64,000 bases of DNA from Apoderus coryli (taxonomy: Eukaryota > Arthropoda > Insecta > Coleoptera > Attelabidae): NCBI GenBank assembly GCA_911728435.2, contig OU452211.1, positions 9,344,428 to 9,408,427 on the forward strand. The letters run 5' to 3'. Positions 1 through 11,305 of the stretch are shown in pieces. Numbering within the stretch: the stretch's first letter is position 1; every line of letters begins with the position of its first letter. Both the position numbers and the translations under genes were made by a program. Under the pieces are notes generated by a model. It was not told where the DNA came from, made no database searches, and saw nothing but the letters and a program-made list of their open reading frames with translations.

Positions 1-449
1 TTTAATTGATTATACGAACAATAAACCAAACTTTATTTGTTTACTATTATACTGTCCCGTAAATTTTACTAAAATTTTTTATTGCTAGAAAATCTGCATC
101 AACAATAAAAATACTACATCGCTATAAATGCATGGTTGGCGTTCGTATCCACTGGAAGATTCTAATTTAATTGAAACTTCCTACTATATAGCAATAAATA
201 CAGAGAACACGCTTTCTCTATGTCTATACGTTTTGGAGTCCCTCTGCTGATGCCCCATGCATCGCTTTAACAAATTGGATAGAGTATCGAAAACGACGCG
301 AAAAAGAGCAGAAGCTAAACTTGTTGAATATTAACTGGAGTCCTGTTTTTTATATCTATATATCACATGGAAATCGGTATTGATAAAGAATAAATCTATT
401 AAAGTGAAATTTTACTAAGAAATATGTATTGAGCAATTCTTATTTAACT
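1..449. other. unassigned A/T-rich sequence
   Basis: I see no gene, RNA, terminal repeat or long inverted repeat here. Confidence 0.5.
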
Positions 450-905
450 CTAGAGTGCACCAAAACTCTCATAAACAGTATGCAACTGTCTGTCCCCTGG
501 TGTCATTTCAGTGGAATTTTTATTTTGAGAATAGCCAAGACTGTAAGGGAGGCTGGCGAAGTCAAGTAATTTTGTGTTTTGTCATACGTTGATGCACAAT
601 GTCCGACGAATGAACTGGTGCATTTTCATCGTGAAGAGGCCTGTTGTAGCTCTCGCTGCTTCACGCAATCTTGTAACAACTTCCAAAGTCACTTTCTAAC
701 TCGCGCGTAGTCAAATGGCGATCTTCGTCTATCGCAAGCCGCGCTCAACGTTTAATTAGGCATTGGTTACGCTCATACCTCTAAAAGCTGTAGACTTGAA
801 TCCTGGCGACTAGTTTCCTATCGTGAACCATTACATCGTCACCTGAGCAGTTCCGGATTAGAGCAGCGATGTTGGTTAGTGAATGAACATTTCGAAAGCC
901 TCTTA
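450..905 (-). pseudogene. mariner-like transposase remnant
   Basis: The minus strand reads DEDRHLTTRELES around 735-690, which resembles the second helix-turn-helix of Tc1/mariner transposases. After stops and a frameshift it reads HDENAPVHSSDIVHQR around 635-590, matching the block around the second catalytic aspartate. The segment between these blocks, with the first aspartate, is missing, so it is a collapsed relic. It cannot be active. The subfamily is not identifiable. The HDENAP-type block is what makes the call; the helix-turn-helix match is weaker. Confidence 0.5.
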
Positions 906-1300
906 AGCCGGAGAACAAACTCCACTCAATGTCCAAAACGCTAAACCTACATTTACGAGTATACTGTTTTTTTTAATATCCATATACCATTAAAAACTCT
1001 TTGTTTGGGAACAGACAAGTCGGGTAAACGTAAGCTATCCTATCCACTAGGAAATTGAAGGTTTCATGATATATAATAGATACAACAATGCGTACAAAAC
1101 AAATTAACAACCATAATAGTGAGGTTTCATGCTGAATGAATGAAGTTCGTGACCAGCTACAATTAAAATTCTGCTATAAAGGAATTGTTCTATTTTTTTC
1201 TTTCCGTGTATGTTTTATTCTATTCCCCAGTAGTAAAATTGCAATTATAGTTGTACATTTTACTTTTCTTGTTTTAAAATATTAAATAGGCATAACAGGG
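906..1300. other. unassigned sequence
   Basis: Nothing recognisable beyond short A/T runs. Confidence 0.4.
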
Positions 1301-1302
1301 TG

Positions 1303-1345
1303 TACCAGGGCCGGTTCAAGACTTTCACCTAGGCGAGCACCATCT
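1303..1345. repeat. possible hAT-like element end
   Basis: The stretch CAGGGCCGGTTCAAG followed by CACCTAGGCGAGCACC resembles the CAGGGCCGG-type ends of some hAT repeats. I found no matching opposite end and no 8-bp duplication, so this is only a lead. Confidence 0.25.
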
Positions 1346-3719
1346 CCATGAAGTCGAACTGGCATCTTTTTGAATATTTATGTATTTCTATATTTTTGTG
1401 GATTTAAATCGGTTTTTGACAATTCAAGAAGTAAACCTTTTCGAAAATCTAAATCAGACAATCAATTAGATTTTTTTATCCCAAATTTGCAAAAAAAAGA
1501 CAACAATTTGGATACCTTGCTTTTTAAAAAATGTACATAAAGTTAGACAAACTTTATGTAAATATTTTTTAGCAACGGTAAATGGTAAACAATTACCATT
1601 TTAGTTAAAATTAGGATACAAAAATTTTAATTGATTGTGTTATTTAGATTTTTGAAAATGTTCACATTACTTCGTCAATTATGAAATAACCTCAACCTGA
1701 TAAAACTCGCAACGAGATTGTTTTCAAAACGGTGTCTGGCGAGAGTGCAGGAGTCAGGAGAACTGTGACATAATTGACGATATAACTAATATAGACGATC
1801 ATGAAGAAGAAACTGAAACCAGGGAGTGTCCTGCCAAATTTAGTGAAAATTAAATAAGAAATGCATTTGAGATTGTGCGAACTACTCTCATAGGGGTCCG
1901 GAAAGGCTACCTGATCAAATCTTTATGCATTTGAATAAATGCGAGAAGTTTGTTGAGCAACAATTATTTTTCAAAAGTACTTAATGTTCAAAAGAAAATA
2001 TCTGATTATTTTTCCTAGTACATAATAATGTATGTATGTGTGTTATTTAGCATTTTCTCAAAACTATACACAAATTACTATATTCTTATGTAATGTATAC
2101 GTAGATTATGTACATGCTATGTATTTAAACTTTCACATGTTTAATAAAATCTTTTATAATTCAATTTTACGATTTTTTTTGTTGCTTGTTGATTTTCTCT
2201 TTATATTTAGTGAAAAGCTTTGTATAGTGCAATTTCGGTTGACATTTTGGTCTTTCACTATATAGTTCGACTGTATTTTAAAATTCATCCCTTGTTTTTG
2301 CAGGACAGCCTATCACATACTTTAGACGTGTTCTTGGTTTTCCATCAATAAGCAGTTTTAAAACTAGGGTTACTAAAATCAGGTCTCAAGATTTTAAATA
2401 CAAATCAAAATAAAACTTAAATCATAGTTCAGTCAATAATATTAAATAAATCATTGCAAAAAAATACTTTTAGACTTAAGTGAAAAATATGACTTAAGAA
2501 GATTTAAATCATTTAGGAAAATGTATCAATGAAATCATAACAGCTCTTAATGTTATGTAATAATCGTAATGGGAAAATTTATTTGCGAAGTCGGAAAGTC
2601 TCCTCTTTTGACAGCTATATGAAATTATCCAAGCTTTAAGTAGCATAAGTCGAACATTACCCTAATATGTTTTTTTCATGTCAGAATTTTTACCATTTCT
2701 TCCAAAACCCCAGTTGACCAAATATCTAATATCAACCTTCAACAAATTAAACCTGTCTGCACAGTGGCTTCAACTCACTGAAACTTAACATAAAACCATT
2801 TATATTTTAATAAATTTCAACATGCATTTCATAAATACACCCAAAATACTTTAAAGGATTGGAAAAAATATATAGACGATTATAATCAACGTGGATTTTT
2901 AATTTATTATGACTTATATGCATGATCCGTTAAACCGGTTGCAATATGTCATATATAAACTTGCTTGCATTATAAAAATACAGGTCTCGATAGAGGTTCA
3001 ACAAACAATAGTTTGCTTTTACACAGAGTCTGCAAAAAATGAATGGTGCGGTACCGCCTGTAGGAGACGTACTCCCTACTCCGCTTAGGGGAGTCGTCGA
3101 TTTCAATAAAGGTGTTGAAATGCAATACTCCTTAAAACCCTCTGATCTTCATTATGATTCTATCATTCGTTACAGATGTGAGAGTTCTTAAGGCTTTGCT
3201 AGAACGAGAACTACCCGATAAGGGTAATCATCAGATACTTGGCAGAATTACACCTACCAATTGGTGGGTCGGAGTGGCAGGTGTTATTAACCTCGAAAGA
3301 AGGAATTCTAAGAAAGTATCAGGATCCTCTGGTCTTAAATAAGCTTCGCGTTGCTCTACCGAGCTAGCCAGAGCATTTTCACCAGATTGTACTTCTCTAC
3401 CATAACGAGTCTATAGGGATATGAAAATGATCCTATAATTTATCAAATCGCGCCACATTTCTCGTCTTAATGAAAACAAAATTAAGACATCAACTAAACA
3501 CAATCCAAAAGCAGAACCAAAGTTTTACATTCATAAAAAACAATTACATCCAAAGAACATTGGGTGAACTTTTGCCCCACCTAGTAGAAACGTTCTAAAT
3601 TGTGTAGACTAATTATTATTCCGTGTACCTGCTATTAATTATTTATCCTTTCTTAATTGTAAAACTGTATATTTATAATAAAGACGTCTCTTCTCATTAT
3701 CTTTTGTATAACTTGTAAG
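1346..3719. other. unassigned A/T-rich sequence
   Basis: It holds two short open frames, 2032..2265 (hydrophobic, compositionally biased) and 3154..3342 (62 codons, with a TNWWVGVAGV stretch), neither of which I recognise. A short hairpin with arms ACATAAAGTT/AACTTTATGT lies near 1535-1559. The segment 3480..3690 ends in an AATAAAG-type tail and could be a retroelement 3' end, but this is not established. Confidence 0.35.
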
Positions 3720-3990
3720 AATTTTAATGTGTTTGAGTATGTCCCTCCCAATGCAACTATCCCATAAGTTTAATTACCAGTTTTATACATAAGGGATGTC
3801 AATTTCTTCTAGTAAATCAATATGGATGTGCCAATTGTATTCTTATGTATGAAGGCACACTGTGTCGAACGCCTTTGCTATATCCCAAAATAAAGCTGCC
3901 CTTGGTCTGCTTTTCTCAAGGAATTCATTTACATTATACATCAACCAGGCATTGCGTCATAAGTGGACTTATTTTGATGCTGGAAGAGCC
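3720..3990 (-). pseudogene. possible LINE reverse transcriptase fragment
   Basis: Near 3915-3845 the minus strand reads FLEKSRPRAALFWDIAKAFD, which resembles RT motif A of non-LTR retrotransposons (a hydrophobic run ending in D-AKAFD). Downstream on that strand the frame is broken and no later motif is clear. Only one motif supports the call. The overlapping plus-strand frame at 3845..4114 is probably a shadow. Confidence 0.4.
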
Positions 3991-4925
3991 TCTGTTTTTT
4001 TTTTTTTTGATAACTAGAGAAGTAGAAGAGTATTGTGTCTGCTATGGAATCCGTTGCATAAATGGAACTGACAAACCATCGAACGAGTTCAATGACGTTT
4101 CTTTAAGTATCTAGCTTATAAGGTTGATGGAATACACCCAGTGCGTGCGCAAAGTTCTCTCACGTCTCGTTTCATGATTGATAGCTTATTTATGCGAAGA
4201 CTTCAAGGTGCAATATCCACATCAAGGTGGACTGCCCCGATCTTTTAGCGAGACTAAATTTCTTGGTTCCTAGACCCAATCTTAGAAACAGTGCTGTCAA
4301 TTATGCATTATTTTATAACTATACTTCTGTGTTGATCTGTAAGTAAAGCGAAAATAAATTTATTATCATTGAAAGTCATCTAAAACTCCTGCAAAATTTT
4401 TGCATTAATTTATGTCATAAAACTAATTTAACTCAGATTATATATTATACTCTGCTAATAATTTTATGTAAAACGGTTAAAAAGAGTGAAGGCCCCTGCT
4501 ACTACAACCTACAGCGTACAAAATAACTGATATGTGACATGCATGCATAATGTATTTAATCATAATATAACCAACCACTCGTCAAGCTTAAAACTTTAAG
4601 GCATGTTTAAATCCGTTTCAGGAATATTATCTTTATGACATGAATTAAATTAAAGTTAATTATAAATAAGTACAGTTATAATATCATCCCTTAACAATTG
4701 GGAGTTGTTTGCTTATCGTGGTTCGCAGGAGTATTATAAGCTTTGACGTTTACACTTTCGTATATAGGGATTTAAGCTAGTTTTGAGTTTTTAGACACAA
4801 TTTCAAAAAATGATATTGCACTGCTACTGTGCCCGCCTAATCAGTAGGTAAAGCCAAGAAGAGCTTAATAATTTACCTCACGCTCACGCCTTGTGATTTG
4901 AGTTCTCAACATTAATTATTGGAGT
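3991..4925. other. unassigned sequence
   Basis: No motif or repeat structure recognised. It includes a poly-T tract near 3996-4008. Confidence 0.35.
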
Positions 4926-5040
4926 AGTATCCTGCATTCATTATAATAATAACCTTTATTTCCAAGTCCATCGAGTTTGGCGTTCCTACCCTGTATACGT
5001 ACACAGCGCCCTTCTGCTCTTTTTAGAGACATTTGACTTT
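4926..5040 (-). repeat. possible LINE 3' end
   Basis: Read on the minus strand the segment ends GGAAATAAAGGTTATTATTA, a tail with an AATAAA signal and a short (ATT)n run typical of insect LINE 3' ends. The upstream part has no recognisable coding sequence. Confidence 0.3.
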
Positions 5041-5811
5041 TGCGGACTTTTGTTCACTTTGACGTTTAGGAAATTCCTTAGATGCCTCAATTCTGTGGTG
5101 GTATCGATCTTCCTAGAGGAGTTTGCTCACAGCATCGTCGATTTCCAGTATGAGCACCGTTTTTGCACATCTGCACTTGGAACTTCGGTAAGATTCACCC
5201 ATCCTGTGAAGCCTGAGGTGGTTGATTACGCCACAATAGATGAGTGGTATCCTCTATGTATCAGTTTCCATAACTAAAATGACAATGCTTCATCTTCTTG
5301 AAATATGGAAATTTAAACACATCCTCCTCACGAATATGATGGTAAATAATTAACAAAATTAACGAAACAAAAAACCTCCCTTAACCTCATTAGGACATCA
5401 GAAGTCTATGATATAGATGTAATATTCGGTTGCACTTTTGTATTTTTAACAGTTTTATTTACTTTTTCCTGTATCCCCTATTTAGGGTTTAGCTCTTTCC
5501 GCTCGACTAATACCCGACGCTATGTTTTAATTAAACTGGGGTATGGGGTATATAACGGATATACATATATAATATATAAATGTAGCGATATATACCAATA
5601 TATTCGTTATTTGTATATGGCAAACGAGACAAATTCGAATTGGCTAATGTTATATGGCCAGCGACGTAGTTTTTTTGTTATCAAAATAAATATAAACAGG
5701 AAAATTAATTAGAAATGCCAACTAGACTCAACAAGGGTAGTGTTCAGCGAAGAAATATTGAAGGAGAATCAAGTCGACATCTTGTATTTGATTACTTTTA
5801 TTTAAATAATA
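5041..5811. other. unassigned sequence
   Basis: A 75-codon open frame at 5050..5277 has no match I recognise. A TATA-rich run lies near 5555-5605. Confidence 0.35.
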
Positions 5812-5968
5812 ATAAATTACTAATTTTAACAGGAATGAAGTCAATTCTCCACGAAATATTCAATATATATTACCAAACATGTTTCGGAGCTTCAATCTCC
5901 ATCATCAGTCGCAGTCGTCAAAGAAAAGCTGCACTGCAATGTACAAGAACACAATGTATTCTTTGACA
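5812..5968. repeat. left flank of interrupted repeat
   Basis: The start of this block (AACAGGAATGAAG through TCTCCACGAAATATT) is the reverse complement of 7089..7125, so the two blocks form inverted repeats around the palindromic element between them. A related segment (TTTCGTGGAGATTCG through AACTCCACTCGAGAATGG) occurs at 48267..48328. The block also contains the hammerhead-like motif at 5871..5915. Confidence 0.55.
5871..5915 (-). ncRNA. hammerhead-ribozyme-like motif
   Basis: The minus strand carries CTGATGA (5908-5902), a short stem GGAG/CTCC, then GAAAC (5885-5881) and ATGTT. These match the catalytic boxes CUGANGA and GAAA, with a GUU cleavage triplet. An extra U sits between the first box and stem II, and I see no convincing stem I here, so cleavage activity is doubtful. 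PLEs are known to carry hammerhead motifs, which fits the PLE scraps elsewhere in the window. Confidence 0.4.
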
Positions 5969-7078
5969 ACTGTGTCCAAGATAAGAATGGGATAGCAGTG
6001 GAATCTTGGCAACGCAACGGTAGGAGTTACGATGTCGGTTAAATTAGAGAAAAGTTGTACAATTTAAACACCTTTTAAATGGTGTTTTCAAAAGCTTTAG
6101 CCGTTTTCGAGAATTTTTGAAAAAACGATTTTTTGCGAATTTAGTTTTTATTTATTGATTGTTACAGATATAAAAAAATGAAAAGCACTTCCTCATTGTT
6201 ACTTTTTGAGGAGATAAGATCCCGTTTACACATTTTTACTATGACGTTTCGTTTTTGAAAAACCATTATCAACTTTGTCTTTTTAAATACGGCCCCGAAT
6301 TTTTTATTAATATATTTAAAGCCATTTTTAATTCAAAAATAGGTGGTGTATCACACGTAATGGTTTAAACAAGTTTTCAGTGTTTTTAGCTGGTATTTAT
6401 AACTATTCAAGAAAAATCGCTATGGTTTGGCACTTATTTTGCGTAAAACATTCATCTGAGAAAGGCGTTTTTTAGTAACTTCAAAAAGCACAAAAATTTC
6501 AACTAAATTTCAAAAACCGCGTATATAATAAAATGTTGTACTGAGAGAGAAATAAATTTGCAAATAATAATAAATAATTGTGACAAACGTCGAAATAATG
6601 TTCACTTGGCACTACGGTGATTTTTCTTGAATAAGTTTAAATAACAGCTAAAAATACTGCCATATTGTTGAAACGATTAAAGGTGATATACCTATTTTTG
6701 AATTAAAAATGGCCTTAAATTTAAAAATAAAAAATCCAGGGCCACATTTAAAAAAACGAAGTTGATGATGATTTTTCCAAAAAGGAAACGTTGTAGTGAA
6801 AATTTATAAACTCTCTCTTTTTCTCCACAAAAAGTAACAATGAGGAAGTGCTTTTCATTTTTATATTTGCAAAAATAACGTCAGAAATAAATAAAAACTA
6901 AAATCGCAAAAAATCGTTTTTTCCAAAATTTCTCGAAAATGGCTAAAGTTAGTTTACTTTTGAAAACACCATTTAAAAGGTGTTTAAATTGTACAGCTTT
7001 TCTCTAATTTACCTGACATTGTAACTCCAATCGTTTCCAAGATTCCAATGCTATCCCATTCTTATCTTGGACATACTG
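5969..7078. mobile_element. 1.1-kb palindromic foldback element, copy 1
   Basis: The two halves are inverted copies. The left end reads CTGTGTCCAAGATAAGAATG and the right end is its complement, with TA next to the right end. Internal blocks pair across the centre, for example AAGCACTTCCTCATTGTTAC with GTAACAATGAGGAAGTGCTT. No coding capacity is visible, so it is a non-autonomous element or very large hairpin MITE. The TIR plus TA suggests Tc1/mariner-type mobilisation, but this is inferred. It is nested between the inverted blocks 5812..5860 and 7089..7125. Copies 2 and 3 lie at 29171..30251 and 26034..26153. Confidence 0.8.
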
Positions 7079-7080
7079 TA

Positions 7081-7140
7081 TATTTGTTTTATTTCGTGGA
7101 GGATTGAATTTCATTCCTATTAAAAATAGAATTTACTCCA
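7081..7140. repeat. right flank of interrupted repeat
   Basis: Contains TTTCGTGGAGGATTG and ACTCCACTCCAGAATGG. It is inverted relative to 5812..5860 and similar to 48267..48328. It marks the continuation of the older repeat into which the palindrome inserted. Confidence 0.5.
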
Positions 7141-8228
7141 CTCCAGAATGGACTATTTCTTTAAGATAAATAATTACTAAACCTAATGTGCCATGCTTGA
7201 AAGATAAAACAAAATCTCTTAGCAACAACTGTCAAATAAAATGACTTTTGGTTGTGATATCTGCTTTTGAGTTGGATTATTTGGACAGAGTATTAAACTA
7301 ATTTGTATGCAAAATACGAAAAATGAGACATGTGTGTGTATTATTTGTATTTGGTCGGTCAAAATGCACAAAACTGAAAACGAAACAAAAAAAAAGTCGG
7401 ACAGTGCCAGTTCGGGAGAATCCCAAGTCAACCAATTTCGCCGTGGTGATTCGGGATGAATGAGTTGTCTTCGTAAAACTTTTTTTCAGCACAATTTTTC
7501 TTCATCACCACACCGCTTATCAAGCGATGCAAAAAGGAAATAGGGACTAGCGCAGAAGAACATTTTGACACTGAAAACGGGACATCAAATTTGATTGGTC
7601 GGTTTTTCGCGCTATGCCTAAATGAAGAGCATACCGCTTTCACATAAAAAGATACAAATTCATTAATTAAGTACATGTTTCGTATTCACTTGATAATTTC
7701 AATTTTAGTTACATGGATATATCTACTCAGTTCATTATAGAACTTGAACAATTTTCGACAGGTTTATCTACATTCCAAATAGTACAGATAAAGCACATCG
7801 TTAACATTGTTATAATTAGTATCTTGAGACGTGGCAGAAACAATGGACGACTTGCAACAACTTTGATAATAACATAAGTGTATAAAGTTTTACTACAAAC
7901 GTAACTGATAGTTGCGTTGTTTATTTTCATTATTTGGCGATACTTGCACGTACTGAAATCTCGTGTTTATGGCTTGATGTACAGGTTTATTTGCATTTTG
8001 TGCTGTCTTAATAATACTAAGTTTTCTTATTTATATACCTACATATCCCCAGACCTGCAATATTGACTGTAAGTTCGCAAAACCATAAGAAGCACCTCAG
8101 TCATACTAATGATTGTCCTAACGACAAACCCCAGGGCATCATTTTGTGATGGTCGTCGACGAACTACGAAGCTTAGCAACTACTTTTCTCTGAAGATATT
8201 CTAAACGTAACTAATGCTAACATAACGA
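7141..8228. other. unassigned sequence
   Basis: Minus-strand open frames at 7428..7676 and 7727..7930 are short and show no domain I recognise. No repeat structure seen. Confidence 0.35.
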
Positions 8229-8645
8229 TGTCTTAGAAGAATTCTTGCAATTAAATGGCAGAACCGACGAACAAACATCAGCGTTCTACAGGAAGCTGAA
8301 ACAACTACCATTGAGGCGATGATCGTTAGGCACCAGCTGCGATGGACTGGCCACGTAATCCGCATGCCAACGGAACGCCTTCCAAAGAAAATCCTTTACT
8401 CACAGCTTAAGGTCGGCTCACGAAATCAGGGAGGGCAGCAAAAGAAGTACAAGGATATTCTTAAGAACAACATGAAGAAGTGTGGCTTAGATGTGAAGAA
8501 CAACTGGGTGTAGATCGCGAACGACATACCGAGATGGAGGCGTACCATTTATGACGGCCATAAAGTTTTTGAAGACCAGCGTCTACGACAAGGGGAGAGA
8601 ACGCATCCATGGGCCAGCGGACCTACAACTCGTTAGTGAGTGAAT
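8229..8645 (+). pseudogene. LINE ORF2 C-terminal fragment
   Basis: The frame from 8229 reads CLRRILAIKWQNRRTN, then HQLRWTGHVIRMPTERLPKK and a basic GGQQKKYKDILKNN block. This is the region after the reverse transcriptase seen in endonuclease/RT LINEs, recognised by the WTGHV-RM and PK signatures. A TAG at 8511-8513 breaks it, and the same frame continues beyond (IANDIPRWRRTIYDG). It ends near a GATGACGAT tail. The fragment lacks the RT core, endonuclease and 5' end, so it is a dead, 5'-truncated copy. Confidence 0.75.
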
Positions 8646-10299
8646 AATGCTGATGACGATCCAATTATCAAAGAAGGCAGAGCTGAAGCCCCTCTAAAAA
8701 ATAATTATTCTATAGAAAATAAAGCCAAATGCGTCATGCGAGACAGAGGACCAAGACTATCAAGTGTACAATGCGATTTATTAAGGTTAACTTGTGTTAT
8801 TGTTTCCGAAATCTACCTTTAACGCTTTTTGGATTGACCCTATGCTTGTGAAGATCGGTTCAGGTATATGGAAGTTACATTTCTTTGTCAAACTTTCCCT
8901 ATCACTTAAAAGTTGTAGAATGATGAGACAAGTTTCTAATAGTGATATTATATAGCAACCTTAATTAGAGATTATCTTATTTCGTAAGTGCCCACTTACT
9001 GGAAAACTACGTCCTAGGGCATACGGTTTTCCAGATACGGTTGTCATCCTTAATAAATCATCCAGTATAATGAAAGACATAAGGCTTGACTATATTAATT
9101 ATCTTCGTAAATGTTGGAAATTTGAGTCACACTGCCTGCCGATCATGAGTTTGAGAGATGAGTTGTCAATCAACGAAACGGACCGTCTGGTGAAAGCATG
9201 GTAGTGTGAAACAAATTTCCAACATAACTTAAAGTCTTGTTGCATTTTGTAACAAGCACCCCATAAATACAGCCTCCCGCCAGGGAACTCAGGCGTATCT
9301 ACTGTTGTAATCTAAAATGGGCTTGACCTAGGGAAAAACAAAAAATCTGCGAGGAAACTAAAGTTGTCATTGAGGAATAGATCAGGACACATACTCTATC
9401 AAATCGGTGTTTATTTTTCGAAGGTTCGTTTTAAACAAATGGATTTTGCTGGCATGTTTTTGAGTTATCTGATTTAAGTAGAATGACAAAAATACTTTAA
9501 AACTTGTTTCAAACGAATATCTACAAAAGTGTATTGAACGAACACCACTAATAAGTCGTGAATGGACGAACCAGTATACTTCATCCAGTCCAATTATATT
9601 ATATTAACTTTATTTTAAAAACTTTACCATCCAATTCGACTAAATTTAATGGTACAAATTTTTGATCACCTGCCAACGTAATTTCACGTCGCTTGTCTAA
9701 AAGTTACATATTTTATATCTTTTCCATAAAATGTTAATCAACAGCACTTCCAAACTGTACTTTACTCTCAATAATTTTTCTTGCCATTTTGCAGCTCGCG
9801 CTGAAACTTTAACATAGATAAAGTTTTACATTTATATTTCCAAATATCTTTATCAATTTTCTACAGTATTCCATTATGTGAATGTCAACGATTTCAACGT
9901 ACAATATAGGAGTAAAGTTATTATTATAATAATGGAGAGACATTGACAGGTTCATTAGATATAATGCATACATTGAATCCTTTTGAATAATGTTGACGTT
10001 ATTATATAAAATTATATTTCCATTATTATAGACGTCTTCTAACGTCATAAGTTCAATTTATCAATTCACATCATTACTACCTTGAGGTTATTACACAATT
10101 TCGTGAATTAACAAATCCTGAATATCGGAAAAAACAAGCCAAATAGTTTAATTCTAGGGCCTGTTTTTCCGAATTTTAAAGTAATAATGCGCAACATTCC
10201 AATTTGTCGACTTCGAGATTACAACTACTAATTCAATTCTAACTACCTATTCAATTATTTAATAATCCAATTAAAAGTACGGCAGCCAAAAGGGCAAAC
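8646..10299. other. unassigned sequence
   Basis: Short open frames at 8640..8822 and 9809..10048 (minus, low-complexity Asn/Tyr-rich) are not recognised. No element ends found. Confidence 0.35.
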
Positions 10300-10420
10300 A
10301 TCACAATAGTGAAGACCTCCATGCAAGATAGGAACAAACCTAGTTGTAGGATCCACAATAGTGAAGACCTTCTTCATGCAAAATAGCAAGCAAGACACAC
10401 CTTGATTTAGGATCTACGAT
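10300..10420. repeat. short imperfect direct repeat
   Basis: Two successive units begin CACAATAGTGAAGACCT (about 10301 and 10350), continue with ATGCAAGATAG or ATGCAAAATAG, and end TAGGATC. Unit length is about 50-60 bp with indels. Confidence 0.6.
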
Positions 10421-10891
10421 ATAGTTTACGATTTAAACTATGGTACCTATTTGTTACATACAAACTTTGCTTGATATAAATTAAACAACTTCAAGACAGC
10501 AGTTTAACACACAAAAAAAAAAGAAAGAAAAAATAAATAAATAAAATTTACAAAATTAACAAAATGCAATTAACAACGTACCATCGCTACCCACTTAGAT
10601 ACTTTTATGCAACAGGTATTTCTTAAGTTTTTTTAAAAGACCGTTAGTCTCAACGAATACAGAGACGTTGGCAACTGATTGCAAAACCGTACTCCAAATT
10701 AAATAGAAAATCTAAAAATAAAATGTGTCCCATTGAAAATAAATACGTTGATAATCGGAAGTGGTACGAATCTTATAGAAGAATCATCTATACTTCTACA
10801 ATACTTTCAGATTCGTAGTTCAGTAGAAGTATAGATTAGATTGACCTACTCAAGGGAAGTTTAAGGAAACAATTTCAGCCCGAAAAATCAT
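10421..10891. other. unassigned sequence with small hairpin
   Basis: A hairpin with arms ATCTATACTTCTAC and GTAGAAGTATAGAT lies at about 10787-10835. An A-rich tract (AAATAAATAAAT) lies near 10532-10545. Nothing else recognised. Confidence 0.4.
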
Positions 10892-11305
10892 GTGTACCAA
10901 TTTCTACGAGAGAAAAGGTGTTTTCCTTGTACAGTTCAAACAATAAATGCGGTATTTTATTGTGAAACGTTCACAAATTTGCGCCGAGCAATTCATAACA
11001 AAAGGCGCGACATCCTGAGCACGGGTATCGTTTTGCTTCTTGACAATGCCAGGCCTCACACAGCAAATGAAACTCAAACACCGATCTGCTCATTTGGCTG
11101 GGAACAACTTGATCATCCAACATACCACTTTACTGTGATCTCGGGCCCAGTGATTTGAAGAAGCATCTGGGAGGACAACGCCATGACGACACGAACGCCG
11201 TCAAAACGACAGCAAGTGGCAGATTTCTTCGAGAAAAGATTTCAAAAACTGGTTGTAGGGTATGACAAGTGTCTCCATATTGACGGAAATTATGTTGAAA
11301 AATAG
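10892..11305 (+). pseudogene. mariner transposase C-terminal remnant
   Basis: The frame reads YCETFTNLRRAIHNKRRD, then GIVLLLDNARPHTA, the block around the second catalytic aspartate. A frameshift and a stop near 11156 interrupt it. Other frames continue KKHLGGQRHDDT, FFEKRFQKL and YDKCLHIDGNYVEK, ending at TAG 11303-11305, the typical mariner C-terminus. The PDLAPSD block with the third aspartate is eroded (HPTYHFTVISGPV). The N-terminal DNA-binding half is absent. Clear mariner ancestry and clearly dead. Confidence 0.85.

Noticed and set aside
7298..7676. Overlapping minus frames as a gene
   Set aside because: Low-complexity or overlapping frames with no recognisable motif.
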